Source of the DNA: Atribacterota bacterium | Lineage (GTDB): Bacteria; Atribacterota; Phoenicimicrobiia; Phoenicimicrobiales; Stramentimicrobiaceae | Assembly (NCBI GenBank): GCA_028717805.1 | Contig: JAQUNC010000019.1 | Location: 1 to 42,460 of the forward strand | Length of the DNA: 42,460 nt | Reading direction: 5' to 3' | In this document: positions 32,567 through 41,970 of the stretch, piece after piece | How the letters are laid out: each line of letters opens with the position of its first letter | Position numbering within the stretch: the first letter of the stretch is position 1 | Notes under the pieces: generated by a model | What the model saw: the letters and a program-made list of their open reading frames with translations, nothing else | What the model was told of the DNA's origin: nothing | Database searches by the model: none | Translations under genes and position numbers: made by a program

Positions 32567-33271
32567 CTAATATCTAATCCTTTTACGATAACTAATCAGA
32601 ACAATACTGCTAATAAAGATTAAAAGCAGAGCGGTAAGAATAACCATACCAATTCCCAGTATTACAGCATCCTGCCAGAAATTAAGAGGATACATCCTAA
32701 TTAAATAATCGGTTTTGGGGTCCAGCATCCATGGTGAATTCCGGGGATCTCCAAAAACCAGATAATGGAACTTGGTAAAAAGATTATGAAAACCAAAAAA
32801 TATGGCAATTCCCAAACCAAGCAACGAACCAAGGGTTAAGATATTCCCATTTCTTAATCCCTTCCAAAAATAATACCATTTCTTTCTATTTCGGCTTACC
32901 ATGGTAAAAAGAAGATAACCTAAACAGTATAAAAGAGTAACGATTAAAACCTGAAATGCATAGTGGAAAAGCACCTTCACATCATTTAGGTGTTCTATTT
33001 CATAGACGTGGAATAGGTACATTGGTTTACCATTATTTTCTATCATCAACTGAGCATGGGCTACTTTATCGTTAAAAAATTGAATCAGATGACGGGTAAT
33101 CACCATTAATTGGTCATTGGTAAAACCAGTTACTTCGCTAATATGGTATTTCTGGTAAGCATACTCATAAAAAGGTAGAAAGTCTAATTCCAAAACTACT
33201 GCCGAAGAAATCAATAATATAGGGATTGAGATTATAAATATAAAATAGAATATAATACGCAGGTTATCCAC
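32567..33271 (-). CDS. Integral membrane protein, DUF1461 (TIGR01906) family
   Basis: A 234-residue membrane protein of the TIGR01906/DUF1461 family, function unknown. A first membrane helix is followed by the family's extracytoplasmic part (FYEYAYQKYHISEVTGFTND; then HLIQFFNDK and HLNDVKVLFHYA), and then three more helices with FHNLFTKFHYLVFGD and PLNFWQDAVILG. It starts with GTG, chosen because AAAGGA lies eight bases upstream. It is the first gene of the run leading to the Ntn hydrolase. Confidence 0.8.
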   Translation of the reverse strand: MDNLRIIFYFIFIISIPILLISSAVVLELDFLPFYEYAYQKYHISEVTGFTNDQLMVITRHLIQFFNDKVAHAQLMIENNGKPMYLFHVYEIEHLNDVKVLFHYAFQVLIVTLLYCLGYLLFTMVSRNRKKWYYFWKGLRNGNILTLGSLLGLGIAIFFGFHNLFTKFHYLVFGDPRNSPWMLDPKTDYLIRMYPLNFWQDAVILGIGMVILTALLLIFISSIVLISYRKRIRY

Positions 33272-33319
33272 CTCATTATTCCTTTAAATATTATGTTTTT
33301 ATATTATCGGGAAAATCCG

Positions 33320-33892
33320 CTATTGGGAGATGATTATTTCAGAAAGAGATCTTTTGGGTACATGATGCATTTGATTTTCATCGCGCCAATATTGGATATT
33401 TCCATGTGAACCTATTTCATCGATCTGAATTTTCTCTATCGGATAACCAATTGCCAGTACGTATAGAATTTCATATTGAGAAGATATATTAAGCAAAGTT
33501 CTCAATCTATCGCGAGCTACAGCACCAAATATGCAACCTCCTAAGCTTTTCTCAGTGGCACCCAGTAATATACTTTGGGCAGCTATACCAGGATCTATAC
33601 CAAAATTAGTAGCAATGTTATTATCACCTAAAATAATAATATAGGCTGTAGGTCTTTCTCCCTGGGCAGGTCCTTTCCAATCCTTCAAATAAGCAGCCCA
33701 GGCAAGAGTGCTAAATATAAGTTTATTGCTTTCCTTTGTATAGGATAAATAGTATTTTAGCGGCTGCCGATTAGCTGCAGAAGGAGATAATCTTGCTAAA
33801 TCAACTAAATCTACAAGCTCTTTTTTACTTATCTTCTTGCTTTCATCAAAACGACGATAACTGCGACTTTTTTTTATTAAATCACTTAACAT
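33320..33892 (-). CDS. Nitroreductase-family protein
   Basis: A 190-residue flavoprotein of the nitroreductase family. The N-terminal SRSYRRFDESKKISKKEL and LARLSPSAANRQPLKYYL bind FMN phosphate. The central GIAAQSILLGATEKSLGGCI helix and the VLAIGYPIEKIQ strand are typical. Electron donor and acceptor are not evident; many anaerobe members are uncharacterised oxidoreductases. AAAGGAGG precedes the ATG by about five bases. It is 48 bases from the DUF1461 gene on the same strand. Confidence 0.85.
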   Translation of the reverse strand: MLSDLIKKSRSYRRFDESKKISKKELVDLVDLARLSPSAANRQPLKYYLSYTKESNKLIFSTLAWAAYLKDWKGPAQGERPTAYIIILGDNNIATNFGIDPGIAAQSILLGATEKSLGGCIFGAVARDRLRTLLNISSQYEILYVLAIGYPIEKIQIDEIGSHGNIQYWRDENQMHHVPKRSLSEIIISQ

Positions 33893-33977
33893 GATTCCCT
33901 CCTTTAATTTTTACCTAAATTTACCTAATGATACTGAATCCTTCAGTATAGTAATTGCACTGACTAATATCTGAGTT

Positions 33978-34058
33978 TCATAAATTTAGATAACCATCAC
34001 TAAAAAGTAAAGCCACTAAAGCAATGATAGCTAAAAAAATTAAGAATTGGCTATTCAT
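33978..34058 (-). CDS. 26-residue single-span membrane peptide overlapping lgt
   Basis: A short frame whose ATG (34056-34058) overlaps the last codons of lgt. The lgt end supplies GGGAGGGAGAGA as ribosome site. The peptide has NSQFLIFLAIIALVALLFSD in its first part, one clear membrane helix, and ends GYLNL. Small hydrophobic frames can arise by chance in AT-rich DNA. The ribosome site and the lgt overlap are the arguments for it. Confidence 0.4.
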   Translation of the reverse strand: MNSQFLIFLAIIALVALLFSDGYLNL

Positions 34059-34923
34059 TCTCTCCCTCCCTGACTATGGGTAAATAAGTTTTGTCTTTTC
34101 TAATGAATATGATAAGCAGACCGACAACAATCATCAACAAAGACATGACCTGTGCAAGATTCATAAATTCCAGATATAATTTTACCATTCCGGATGGCTC
34201 CCTGATAAACTCAATAACAAAACGAATTATTCCATATCCTATCAGATAGACACTTAGAGTTAAACCATTAAACCATTTCTTTTTACGTAAGCTCCATAAA
34301 ATAATAAAAAGGACTATTCCCTCAAAAAATGCTTCATACAGTTGGCTGGGATGTCGTAATTGATGAGTGGGATCAGCGGGAAAATACATTCCCCAGGGCA
34401 GAATGGTTACCTTTCCATATAATTCTCCATTAATAAAATTACCAATTCTTCCAAAGGTATATCCAGCAGGAATTGCCGGAACAACTATATCTGCAAATTG
34501 CCAGTGGTTAAATTTACGAATATAGCAGAATAATATATATGCCAGGACCAGGGTAATCACCCCACCATGATAAGACATACCCAGGATACCGGTATAGCGC
34601 AAACCTTCCGAAAAATCAAAAGGTAAAATAATTTTCCAGGGATTTGCCAGGTAATAACCCAAATCAGAGGTGACAACATGTCCTACCCTGCCGCCAAGGA
34701 CAGCACTGATAATAGCCCAGAGTAGAAAATCGAAAACCATAGATTCTTCTAAAATCAATTTTTCAGAACGAATACGATATATTACCAGAAAAAAGGCAGT
34801 TAAAAAACCCACCGGATACATAAGTCCATACCAGTATATCTTAAACTGACCAAAAGATATCAGCACTGGATTAATATACTCAGGAATATGCGCCCACCAG
34901 CCTATTGCCATAACTTGTTCCAT
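34051..34923 (-). CDS. lgt: Prolipoprotein diacylglyceryl transferase
   Basis: Transfers diacylglycerol from phosphatidylglycerol to the lipobox cysteine of prolipoproteins. The 290-residue membrane protein has about seven spans, the GGRVGHV motif (about 79-85), the conserved His in MSYHGGVI, and the family signature FGRIGNFINGELYG. The C-terminal REPSG in the last periplasmic loop is also typical. AAAGG lies eight bases before the ATG. Confidence 0.96.
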   Translation of the reverse strand: MEQVMAIGWWAHIPEYINPVLISFGQFKIYWYGLMYPVGFLTAFFLVIYRIRSEKLILEESMVFDFLLWAIISAVLGGRVGHVVTSDLGYYLANPWKIILPFDFSEGLRYTGILGMSYHGGVITLVLAYILFCYIRKFNHWQFADIVVPAIPAGYTFGRIGNFINGELYGKVTILPWGMYFPADPTHQLRHPSQLYEAFFEGIVLFIILWSLRKKKWFNGLTLSVYLIGYGIIRFVIEFIREPSGMVKLYLEFMNLAQVMSLLMIVVGLLIIFIRKDKTYLPIVREGENE

Positions 34924-34964
34924 CTAATCAACCTTTCTGCTATTAATAGGTATCATTCAGAATT

Positions 34965-34994
34965 GTCAGAGGACTTCACTGCACTGAAATCCTT
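34965..34994. repeat. Short palindromic repeat, type 2, copy 2
   Basis: Starts GTCAGAGGACTTCA and ends TGAAATCCTT. The arms (GGACTTCA / TGAAATCC) pair over seven of eight bases, so it may also terminate the DHOD-like transcript on the minus strand. It shares 23 of 30 bases with 19635-19664. Confidence 0.3.
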
Positions 34995-35112
34995 CTATAT
35001 TAGTATATCGTAATATAATTTCTGGTTTATTATAATAGATAATAATGTTTTTAATCTATTTTTTACCCAGATATTTTTAAATATTTTAAACAATTATAAA
35101 CAATAGAGCGAA

Positions 35113-36111
35113 TTATTCAAGATGATATGACTGTAACACCTTCATATAATTTGCTCTTTCAAAAGCATCTGTTTCCTTCACATTCTGATGGCTTAATAAG
35201 CCTTTCAATTCACTAATAGACTGGTAATTATTCCTTCTTAACCATTCTTCAGTACCTTTTATAAGCATTTCGATATAAGGAATTCCTCTTTCTAATAACG
35301 CTGAGGTCATCATGGTTACTTGAGCTCCTGCCATTATACTTTTTAGAATATCCTCCACTGTATGAACTCCGCCAGTAACTGCTAAATCGGCCTTAACCTT
35401 ATTATACAAAATTCCTATCCATCTTAATCGTAATCGCAATTCAGAAGAGGTACTTAATTCCAGATTAGGAATAACTGACATCTCTAATAAATTAATATCA
35501 GGTTGGTAAAATCGATTAAATAATACCAATCCATTGGCTCCTTCCCTAACCAGTTTTTCGGCTAAGTGAACAATTGAATTGAAATAGGGACTGAGTTTTA
35601 ACGCTATGGGTATTTTTATATTTTGTCTTAATTCCCCTACCAGATCAAGATAAATTTTCTCTAACTCCTGGCAGGAAATATTAACTCTGGTTGGTAAATA
35701 ATAAATATTTAGCTCCAAGGCATCTGCGCCAGCTTCCTCAATCTTTTTAGCATAACGAATCCAACCACTATTAGATATGCCATTTAGGCTGCCGATAACC
35801 GGTATATCGACAGCCTTTTTCACTTTACTAATATATTCTACATATTCATCAGGTGAAAAATGGTAATCATTCGCATCAGGAAAATAGCTCAAAGATTCGG
35901 CATAACTCTCTGTGCCTTGAGTTAAGGCATAATCAAGTTCTTTCTCTTGTAGAATAACTTGCTCTTCAAATAGTGAATGCAAGACTACCGCCGCAATACC
36001 GCTTTTTTCCATCTGCTTGATGTTTTCGATATTCTCACATAACGGAGAAGCAGAGGCAACTAAGGGATTCTTTAATTTCATACCTAAATAACTGGTATTT
36101 AAATCAATCAC
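35113..36111 (-). CDS. Dihydroorotate dehydrogenase-like TIM-barrel protein
   Basis: A 332-residue FMN-type TIM barrel related to class 1 dihydroorotate dehydrogenases. The N-terminal LNTSYLGMKLKNPLVASASP, the phosphate-loop GGVHTVEDILKSIMAGA and the MMTSALLERG segment agree. The substrate motif around the catalytic base is altered: the usual N-x-S-x-P-N is replaced by NIYYLPT. True dihydroorotate oxidation is therefore doubtful. Such proteins often accompany PFOR in anaerobes, as here, 29 bases after nifJ. The start is GTG with AGGAGG eight bases upstream. Confidence 0.85.
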   Translation of the reverse strand: MIDLNTSYLGMKLKNPLVASASPLCENIENIKQMEKSGIAAVVLHSLFEEQVILQEKELDYALTQGTESYAESLSYFPDANDYHFSPDEYVEYISKVKKAVDIPVIGSLNGISNSGWIRYAKKIEEAGADALELNIYYLPTRVNISCQELEKIYLDLVGELRQNIKIPIALKLSPYFNSIVHLAEKLVREGANGLVLFNRFYQPDINLLEMSVIPNLELSTSSELRLRLRWIGILYNKVKADLAVTGGVHTVEDILKSIMAGAQVTMMTSALLERGIPYIEMLIKGTEEWLRRNNYQSISELKGLLSHQNVKETDAFERANYMKVLQSYHLE

Positions 36112-36140
36112 TTACTTATCCTCCTATTCTATCTTTTTAT

Positions 36141-39100
36141 TTATTTTTGAGAATTCTCATCCTTCGCCCATTTTTCATATATTTTCCAGCGATTCAATAC
36201 TTCCTCCTGAGCTCTCTTATGGTATTCTTTTGCAATTTCAGGTTTACTGTAGGTCAGGATTCTGTATCTATTCTCGGCATATATATATTCTTCTAATGGG
36301 ATGCTGGGGGCCTTGCTGTCCAGCACAAAAGGATTCTTACCTTCCTTCTTTAATTCTGGATTATAGTGCATTAAAGGCCAGTATCCGGAAGCTACTGCTG
36401 CTTTTTGTTGCTTTATGCTATTTTTTAAATCATAACCATGTCCAGCACAGGGACAATAAGCTACAATCAAAGAGGGACCTTGATAAGCTTCGGCTTCGCG
36501 AATGACTCTGATAGCCTGATTCATGTCTGCCCCTAAGACTATTCTCGCTACATAAACATGGCCGTAATTCACCGCCATCATAGCCAGGTCTTTTTTAGCC
36601 ATTTCTTTTCCACCTGCAGCAAATTTTGCCACAGCACCTAAAGGCGTTGCTTTGGACATCTGTCCACCGGTATTAGAATAAACCTCAGTATCTAAGACCA
36701 GGATATTTACATTCTGTTTCTGGGCAATTACATGATCTAATCCACCGTAACCAATATCATAAGCCCAGCCATCTCCACCTATTATCCAGACACTCTTTTC
36801 TATCAAAGCTTCTGCTAAGCTATCTAATTGTCTGGCTTCTTCTTTAGAGATGTTCTGTAATTTTTTATGTAATTGCTCTACCCTTTCCCTCTGTTTCTGA
36901 ATTTCCTTTTCATCAGTCTGTTTAGCTTCTATCAATTCCTTAACCAGGCTTTCGCCAATTTCATCTTTCAGCTGTGCTAATAGGTTAATAGCCATTTTCT
37001 TCTGCTGATCTACTGCCAATCTCATGCCATAGCCAAATTCGGCATTATCTTCAAAGAGAGAATTAGACCAGGCTGGCCCACGTCCATTCTGATTAAAGGT
37101 CCACGGTGTAGCAGGAAGGTTACCACCATAAATTGAGGAACAACCAGTTGCATTTGCTACAAGCATTCTATCTCCAAATAATTGACTGATAAGTTTTACA
37201 TACGGTGTTTCACCACAACCGGCACAGGCTCCGGAGAATTCAAATAAGGGCTGGGCAAATTGCAAATCTCTGATACGACTAAACTGTAGTTTTTCTCTCT
37301 CAACCAAGGGAATGCTTTCAAAAAATTGCCAGTTTTTCTTTTCCTGTTTTTGTATTTTGTCTACCGAAACCATATTAATAGCTTTCTTACCAGGCTTTTG
37401 CTTATTTTTAGCAGGACAGGTTTCCACACACAAACCGCAACCAGTACAATCTTCAGGAGAGATTTGGAGGGTAAACTTTTGCCCCTGAAATTCCTTGATT
37501 TTAGTGCCAGCAGATTTAAAGTTTTCCGGTGCATCAGCAAGCAAATCAGGAGAGTAGATTTTACTTCTAATTACTGCATGGGGACAGACAAAAGCACAAT
37601 TTCCGCATTGAATACAGATTTCGGGATCCCATTCAGGTATTTCCTGGGCAATATTTCTCTTTTCCCATTTGGTAGTTCCTGAGGGGAAAGTTCCGTCAGG
37701 TTCAAATGCACTTACCGGAATATCGTCTCCTTCCTGGGCAATCATCTTAGCAGTTACTTCACGGACAAATCTGGGAGCCTCAGCAGAAACAGTTTCTTTT
37801 TTGCTGATAGTACCATCAGCTTTGGGAGGTACTTTTATTTCCTGAATAGATTCTTTAGCCAAATCAACTGCCTGATTATTCTTATTAAGAATTGCCTCTC
37901 CCTTAGTTCCATAAGATTTTTTGATGAACTGTTTAATCTTAGCAATAGCAACATCCTCAGGCAATATCCTGCTCAACAGGAAGAATGCTGTCTGCATTAC
38001 GGTGTTAATTCTAACACCGAGACCAGTTTCCTTGGCAATTTGATAAGCATTGATAGCATATAGTTTAATCTTCTTGCTGATTATTTTTTCCTGAACTTCT
38101 TTGGGAATTTTATCCCAAACTTCTAGAGCAGGATATTGGCTATTCAACAGTAGTACAGCATTGTCTTCCGCATATTTCAAGACATCATATTTTTCCAGGA
38201 ATGAGAACTGATGACAACCCACAAAGTTTGCTTTTTGAATTAAGTATGGTGAATGAATAGGATCTTTGCCAAAACGTAAATGGGAAATAGTTAATGAACC
38301 TGCTTTTCTGGAATCATAGACAAAGTAACCTTGAGCATAATTATCTGTCTCTTCTCCGATGATTTTGATAGAACTCTTATTAGCACTTACCGTTCCGTCT
38401 GAACCTAATCCATAGAAAACGGCTCTAACCCTATTAGCTGGTTCGATATGGAAATGTTCTGGGTATTGAACGCTCTTATGGGTTACATCATCATTAATGC
38501 CAACGGTAAAGTGATTCATGGGCTTATCTTTCTTTATCTCATTAAATACTCCCATAACCATGGCAGGTGTAAATTCCTTAGATGATAATCCATATCTTCC
38601 GCCAAATACTTTTATTCTTCTTTCCATATTATTCTCGCTCATATATTCTTTAATACCAGATGAGATATCTATGTATAAAGGTTCGCCTGCACTGCCTGGC
38701 TCTTTGGTTCTGTCTAAGACACATAACTTCCTGGCGGTCTCAGGGATAGCTTTATATAGATGCTTCACTGAAAACGGTCTGAATAGTCTTACTTTTATCA
38801 GGCCTACCTTTTCACCTTTTCTTACCAGATATTCCACAGTTTCCTGAACCGTTTCACAACCTGAACCCATTAGTATAATGACATATTGTGCATCAGGAGC
38901 GCCTGCATATTGGAAGAGATGATATTCTCTGCCGGTAATCTCCTTGAATTCTTTCATCGTTTCCTCTACTATATCAGCGCATTTATCATAAAAAGGATTA
39001 CATCCCTCTCGTGCCTGAAAAAATACATCCGGATTTTGAGCTGTTCCCCTGATAAAGGGACGTTCCGGAGAAAGTGCGCGAGCTCTATGCTGATATATAA

Positions 39101-39695
39101 GATCATCATTAATCATCTTTTTCATCTCTTCATTTTCCAGTAGTTCTACCTTGGATATTTCGTGAGAAGTACGGAATCCATCAAAGAAATGTAGAAACGG
39201 CACTCTGGATTTCAGAGAAGCTGTCTGAGCAATTAACGGAAAATCCATGGCCTCCTGTACAGAGGCAGCTGCCAATAAAGCAAAACCTGTAGTTCTGGCA
39301 GCCATTACATCAGAATGGTCACCAAAAATAGATAAGGCATGTGTTGCCACTGAGCGGGCTGACACATTAAATACTGCAGGTGTCAATTCACCAGCAATTT
39401 TAAACATGTTGGGAAGCATGAGCAGTAATCCCTGAGAGGCAGTAAAGGTAGTAGTTAGTGCTCCTCTTTGTAGAGATCCATGAACAGCTCCGGCTGCTCC
39501 GGCCTCACTCTGCATTTCGGCTACAAAGGGAACTGCTCCCCAGATATTTTTTTTCTCCTGAAAAGCCCATAAATCAGCTAATTCTCCCATAACAGAAGAA
39601 GGGGTAATTGGATAAATAGTGATATTCTCGCTAAGGTGATAGGCAGTATGGGCAGCTGCCGTATTCCCATCTAAAGTAATCAATTTATGTGTCAT
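36141..39695 (-). CDS. nifJ: Pyruvate:ferredoxin (flavodoxin) oxidoreductase, single chain
   Basis: A 1184-residue single-chain PFOR, the usual full length, converting pyruvate and CoA to acetyl-CoA, CO2 and reduced ferredoxin. In order: the alpha-like domains (TLDGNTAAAHTAYHLSENIT, YPITPSSVMGE, FGDHSDVMAARTTG), the gamma-like domain (FYGLGSDGTVSANKSS onwards), two [4Fe-4S] motifs (CIQCGNCAFVCPHAV and CTGCGLCVETC), and the TPP domain. That domain has CAGCGETPY and GGDGWAYDIGYGG, plus SNTGGQMSKATP. AAAGG lies before the ATG. It is a second PFOR in this window beside porGDAB. Confidence 0.97.
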   Translation of the reverse strand: MTHKLITLDGNTAAAHTAYHLSENITIYPITPSSVMGELADLWAFQEKKNIWGAVPFVAEMQSEAGAAGAVHGSLQRGALTTTFTASQGLLLMLPNMFKIAGELTPAVFNVSARSVATHALSIFGDHSDVMAARTTGFALLAAASVQEAMDFPLIAQTASLKSRVPFLHFFDGFRTSHEISKVELLENEEMKKMINDDLIYQHRARALSPERPFIRGTAQNPDVFFQAREGCNPFYDKCADIVEETMKEFKEITGREYHLFQYAGAPDAQYVIILMGSGCETVQETVEYLVRKGEKVGLIKVRLFRPFSVKHLYKAIPETARKLCVLDRTKEPGSAGEPLYIDISSGIKEYMSENNMERRIKVFGGRYGLSSKEFTPAMVMGVFNEIKKDKPMNHFTVGINDDVTHKSVQYPEHFHIEPANRVRAVFYGLGSDGTVSANKSSIKIIGEETDNYAQGYFVYDSRKAGSLTISHLRFGKDPIHSPYLIQKANFVGCHQFSFLEKYDVLKYAEDNAVLLLNSQYPALEVWDKIPKEVQEKIISKKIKLYAINAYQIAKETGLGVRINTVMQTAFFLLSRILPEDVAIAKIKQFIKKSYGTKGEAILNKNNQAVDLAKESIQEIKVPPKADGTISKKETVSAEAPRFVREVTAKMIAQEGDDIPVSAFEPDGTFPSGTTKWEKRNIAQEIPEWDPEICIQCGNCAFVCPHAVIRSKIYSPDLLADAPENFKSAGTKIKEFQGQKFTLQISPEDCTGCGLCVETCPAKNKQKPGKKAINMVSVDKIQKQEKKNWQFFESIPLVEREKLQFSRIRDLQFAQPLFEFSGACAGCGETPYVKLISQLFGDRMLVANATGCSSIYGGNLPATPWTFNQNGRGPAWSNSLFEDNAEFGYGMRLAVDQQKKMAINLLAQLKDEIGESLVKELIEAKQTDEKEIQKQRERVEQLHKKLQNISKEEARQLDSLAEALIEKSVWIIGGDGWAYDIGYGGLDHVIAQKQNVNILVLDTEVYSNTGGQMSKATPLGAVAKFAAGGKEMAKKDLAMMAVNYGHVYVARIVLGADMNQAIRVIREAEAYQGPSLIVAYCPCAGHGYDLKNSIKQQKAAVASGYWPLMHYNPELKKEGKNPFVLDSKAPSIPLEEYIYAENRYRILTYSKPEIAKEYHKRAQEEVLNRWKIYEKWAKDENSQK

Positions 39696-39746
39696 TATTC
39701 TTTCCTTTCGTTTTATATCATATTTTTATTTTTATTTTTTTATGTT

Positions 39747-41921
39747 TTATTTTAAGTTATTCCTGATTCTCAAAGAATTCAGAATAACGGTAATGGAACT
39801 AAAAGCCATTGCTCCTTCTGCAATTGCCGGATGTAAAAGCCCTAACATGGCCATGGGTATGACCAGAGTATTATATAGAAAAGCCCAGAAAAGATTTTGT
39901 TTGATAATATTAAAAATACTTGCAGATATACTAATACTATAAATTAGACCATGTAGTCCTTCCCTTATTATAACTATATCAGCACTGTCTATAGCTAAAT
40001 CAGCACCTTTTCCCATAGCTACTCCTATATCTGCTCCTTTCAGGGAGGCAGCATCATTTATTCCATCCCCTATCATAAGTACCTTTTCCCCGGTACTTTG
40101 AAACTTCCTGACAATTTCCAGCTTCTCCTCAGGTTTAATACCCGCATATATTTTTTCAATGCCCACTTCATCTGCCACAACCCGAGCAATTATCTCATGG
40201 TCACCGGTTACCATTACCGGGGTGATGTTCAATTCTTTTAAACGATTAATCGCTTTCTCTGACTCACCTCTTATTCTATCAGCTAAAACAATAAAACCAA
40301 GTTTAACATTTTCTTTTAATACTTCAACTATGGTTTGACCTTTTTTAAAATATGGTAAATACTCTTCCCTTTCTTCCGGTTTGCCAACAAAGTATTTTAT
40401 TCCATTAAAATATGCTATAACTCCTTTTCCGGGAATTTCTTTTAAATTATTAATATTTTTGAAATTTTTCAAGTTGCCAGCAATAGCCTGGGCTAACGGA
40501 TGATGAGAATTACTTTCAATTGACGCCACCACATCCATCTCTTCCTGGCTAAGATTATGATTTATTACTGATGGATTGCCATGCGTTATAGTTCCGGTTT
40601 TATCCATTAATACATATGCTATATCTTTGGAGGTCTGTATTGCTTCAGCATTTCTTATAATTAATCCTTTTTTAGCCGCCAGTCCGCTTCCTGTCACCAG
40701 TGCCATTGGTGTGGCTAATCCTAAAGCACAGGGACAAGCGATGACAACAGTTGAAATAAAAACAAATATTGCAAATGAATAATTGTTGTCAGTAATTAAT
40801 ATCCATGGAAACATTTCCCTGGCATTTAATAAAAATGACTGATAATTGTTCAGGTTAAAATACCAGAAAATACCACTTATCACTGCTAAGAAAATAATAA
40901 TCGGTACAAACCAATTAGTTATCCTATCTGCCAATGCTTGTATTGGAACTTTTGTACCCTGGGCTTCCTTGATTAATTGTATCATCTGGGATAAAAACGA
41001 TCCTTCTCCAACCTTAGTAACCTTTATCAACAGTACACCGGTCAGATTTATTGAACCACCAATAACGTTATTTTCTTTTTCTTTCTTTTTGGGGATAGGT
41101 TCTCCGCTGATAAAAGATTCGTCAACTGACGAAATGCCCTCCATAACAACTCCATCCACAGGAATACGCTCTCCAGGTTTTACTTTAACAAGATAATCGA
41201 CTTTTATCATTGATATTGGCAAGGTAGTCTCTTTGTTTTCTATCAAAACCGTGGCCTCTTTTGCTTGAAGAGATATTAAAGCCTTGATGTCTTTCGCCGC
41301 TTTATCTCTCAGGTTAGATTCAATAAAACGTCCGCTAAGATGAATAGCCATAATCATGGCACCTAACGTTCCAAAAGATATTATAGGTAAAGCTGACCTG
41401 TTTAATATTGCAGTTAACCAAGAAGTTATCGAACCGATAGTAATAAGGGTATCCATGTTAGAATGAAAGTGTCTAAATGCTATCCAGGCACTTTTTATCG
41501 TAGATTTACCACAATAAAAGATAACCAGAGCCACAGCAAACACTTCTATCCACACAAAGCCTGGAATTTGATAACCAAACATATGAAAAATCATCATGAT
41601 TGATAAAGGAAGTGTTATAATCCAGGATAATATTAGGTTTTCTCTTACTTTTTTAAATCTTTTCTGCCCCAAATCATCATCTCTATTCTTTGAAATCCCA
41701 TATCCTGCACTTTCCACAGCCTTTTTTATTTCTTCAAAGGAAAGTTGGTGGTCACTTATCAGGTATGCAGATTCGGTAGCCAGGTTTACTGAGGCAAGTT
41801 TTACTCCCTCTATTTTTTGAAGATTCTCTTCTACTCGCCTTGCACAGTTTATACAGGTCATTCCTGTAATCTGAATACTTTTTTTAAAGTCTTTTGCTTT
41901 TGAATTATTTTTATTATCCAT
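39747..41921 (-). CDS. Cu(+)-type P1B ATPase (CopA-like)
   Basis: A 724-residue heavy-metal P-type ATPase. One N-terminal HMA domain has the metal site GMTCINCARR (Cys23, Cys26). Then come the paired helices, the actuator loop SGEPIP, the intramembrane Cys396-Pro-Cys398, the phosphorylation site DKTGTIT, the HP motif (SNSHHPLA) and the hinge GDGINDAASL. The last helices have the AFLYNTLVIP and MAFSSITVILNSLR motifs that mark the Cu(+) group. The start at 41921 is preferred because AGGAAAG is six bases upstream and the HMA domain begins at residue 16. It is likely a copper exporter. No copper regulator or chaperone is adjacent. Confidence 0.92.
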   Translation of the reverse strand: MDNKNNSKAKDFKKSIQITGMTCINCARRVEENLQKIEGVKLASVNLATESAYLISDHQLSFEEIKKAVESAGYGISKNRDDDLGQKRFKKVRENLILSWIITLPLSIMMIFHMFGYQIPGFVWIEVFAVALVIFYCGKSTIKSAWIAFRHFHSNMDTLITIGSITSWLTAILNRSALPIISFGTLGAMIMAIHLSGRFIESNLRDKAAKDIKALISLQAKEATVLIENKETTLPISMIKVDYLVKVKPGERIPVDGVVMEGISSVDESFISGEPIPKKKEKENNVIGGSINLTGVLLIKVTKVGEGSFLSQMIQLIKEAQGTKVPIQALADRITNWFVPIIIFLAVISGIFWYFNLNNYQSFLLNAREMFPWILITDNNYSFAIFVFISTVVIACPCALGLATPMALVTGSGLAAKKGLIIRNAEAIQTSKDIAYVLMDKTGTITHGNPSVINHNLSQEEMDVVASIESNSHHPLAQAIAGNLKNFKNINNLKEIPGKGVIAYFNGIKYFVGKPEEREEYLPYFKKGQTIVEVLKENVKLGFIVLADRIRGESEKAINRLKELNITPVMVTGDHEIIARVVADEVGIEKIYAGIKPEEKLEIVRKFQSTGEKVLMIGDGINDAASLKGADIGVAMGKGADLAIDSADIVIIREGLHGLIYSISISASIFNIIKQNLFWAFLYNTLVIPMAMLGLLHPAIAEGAMAFSSITVILNSLRIRNNLK

Positions 41922-41970
41922 TAATGACTTTCCTAATTGACATTTTGTAAACCGGAAGTACCGATAATTA

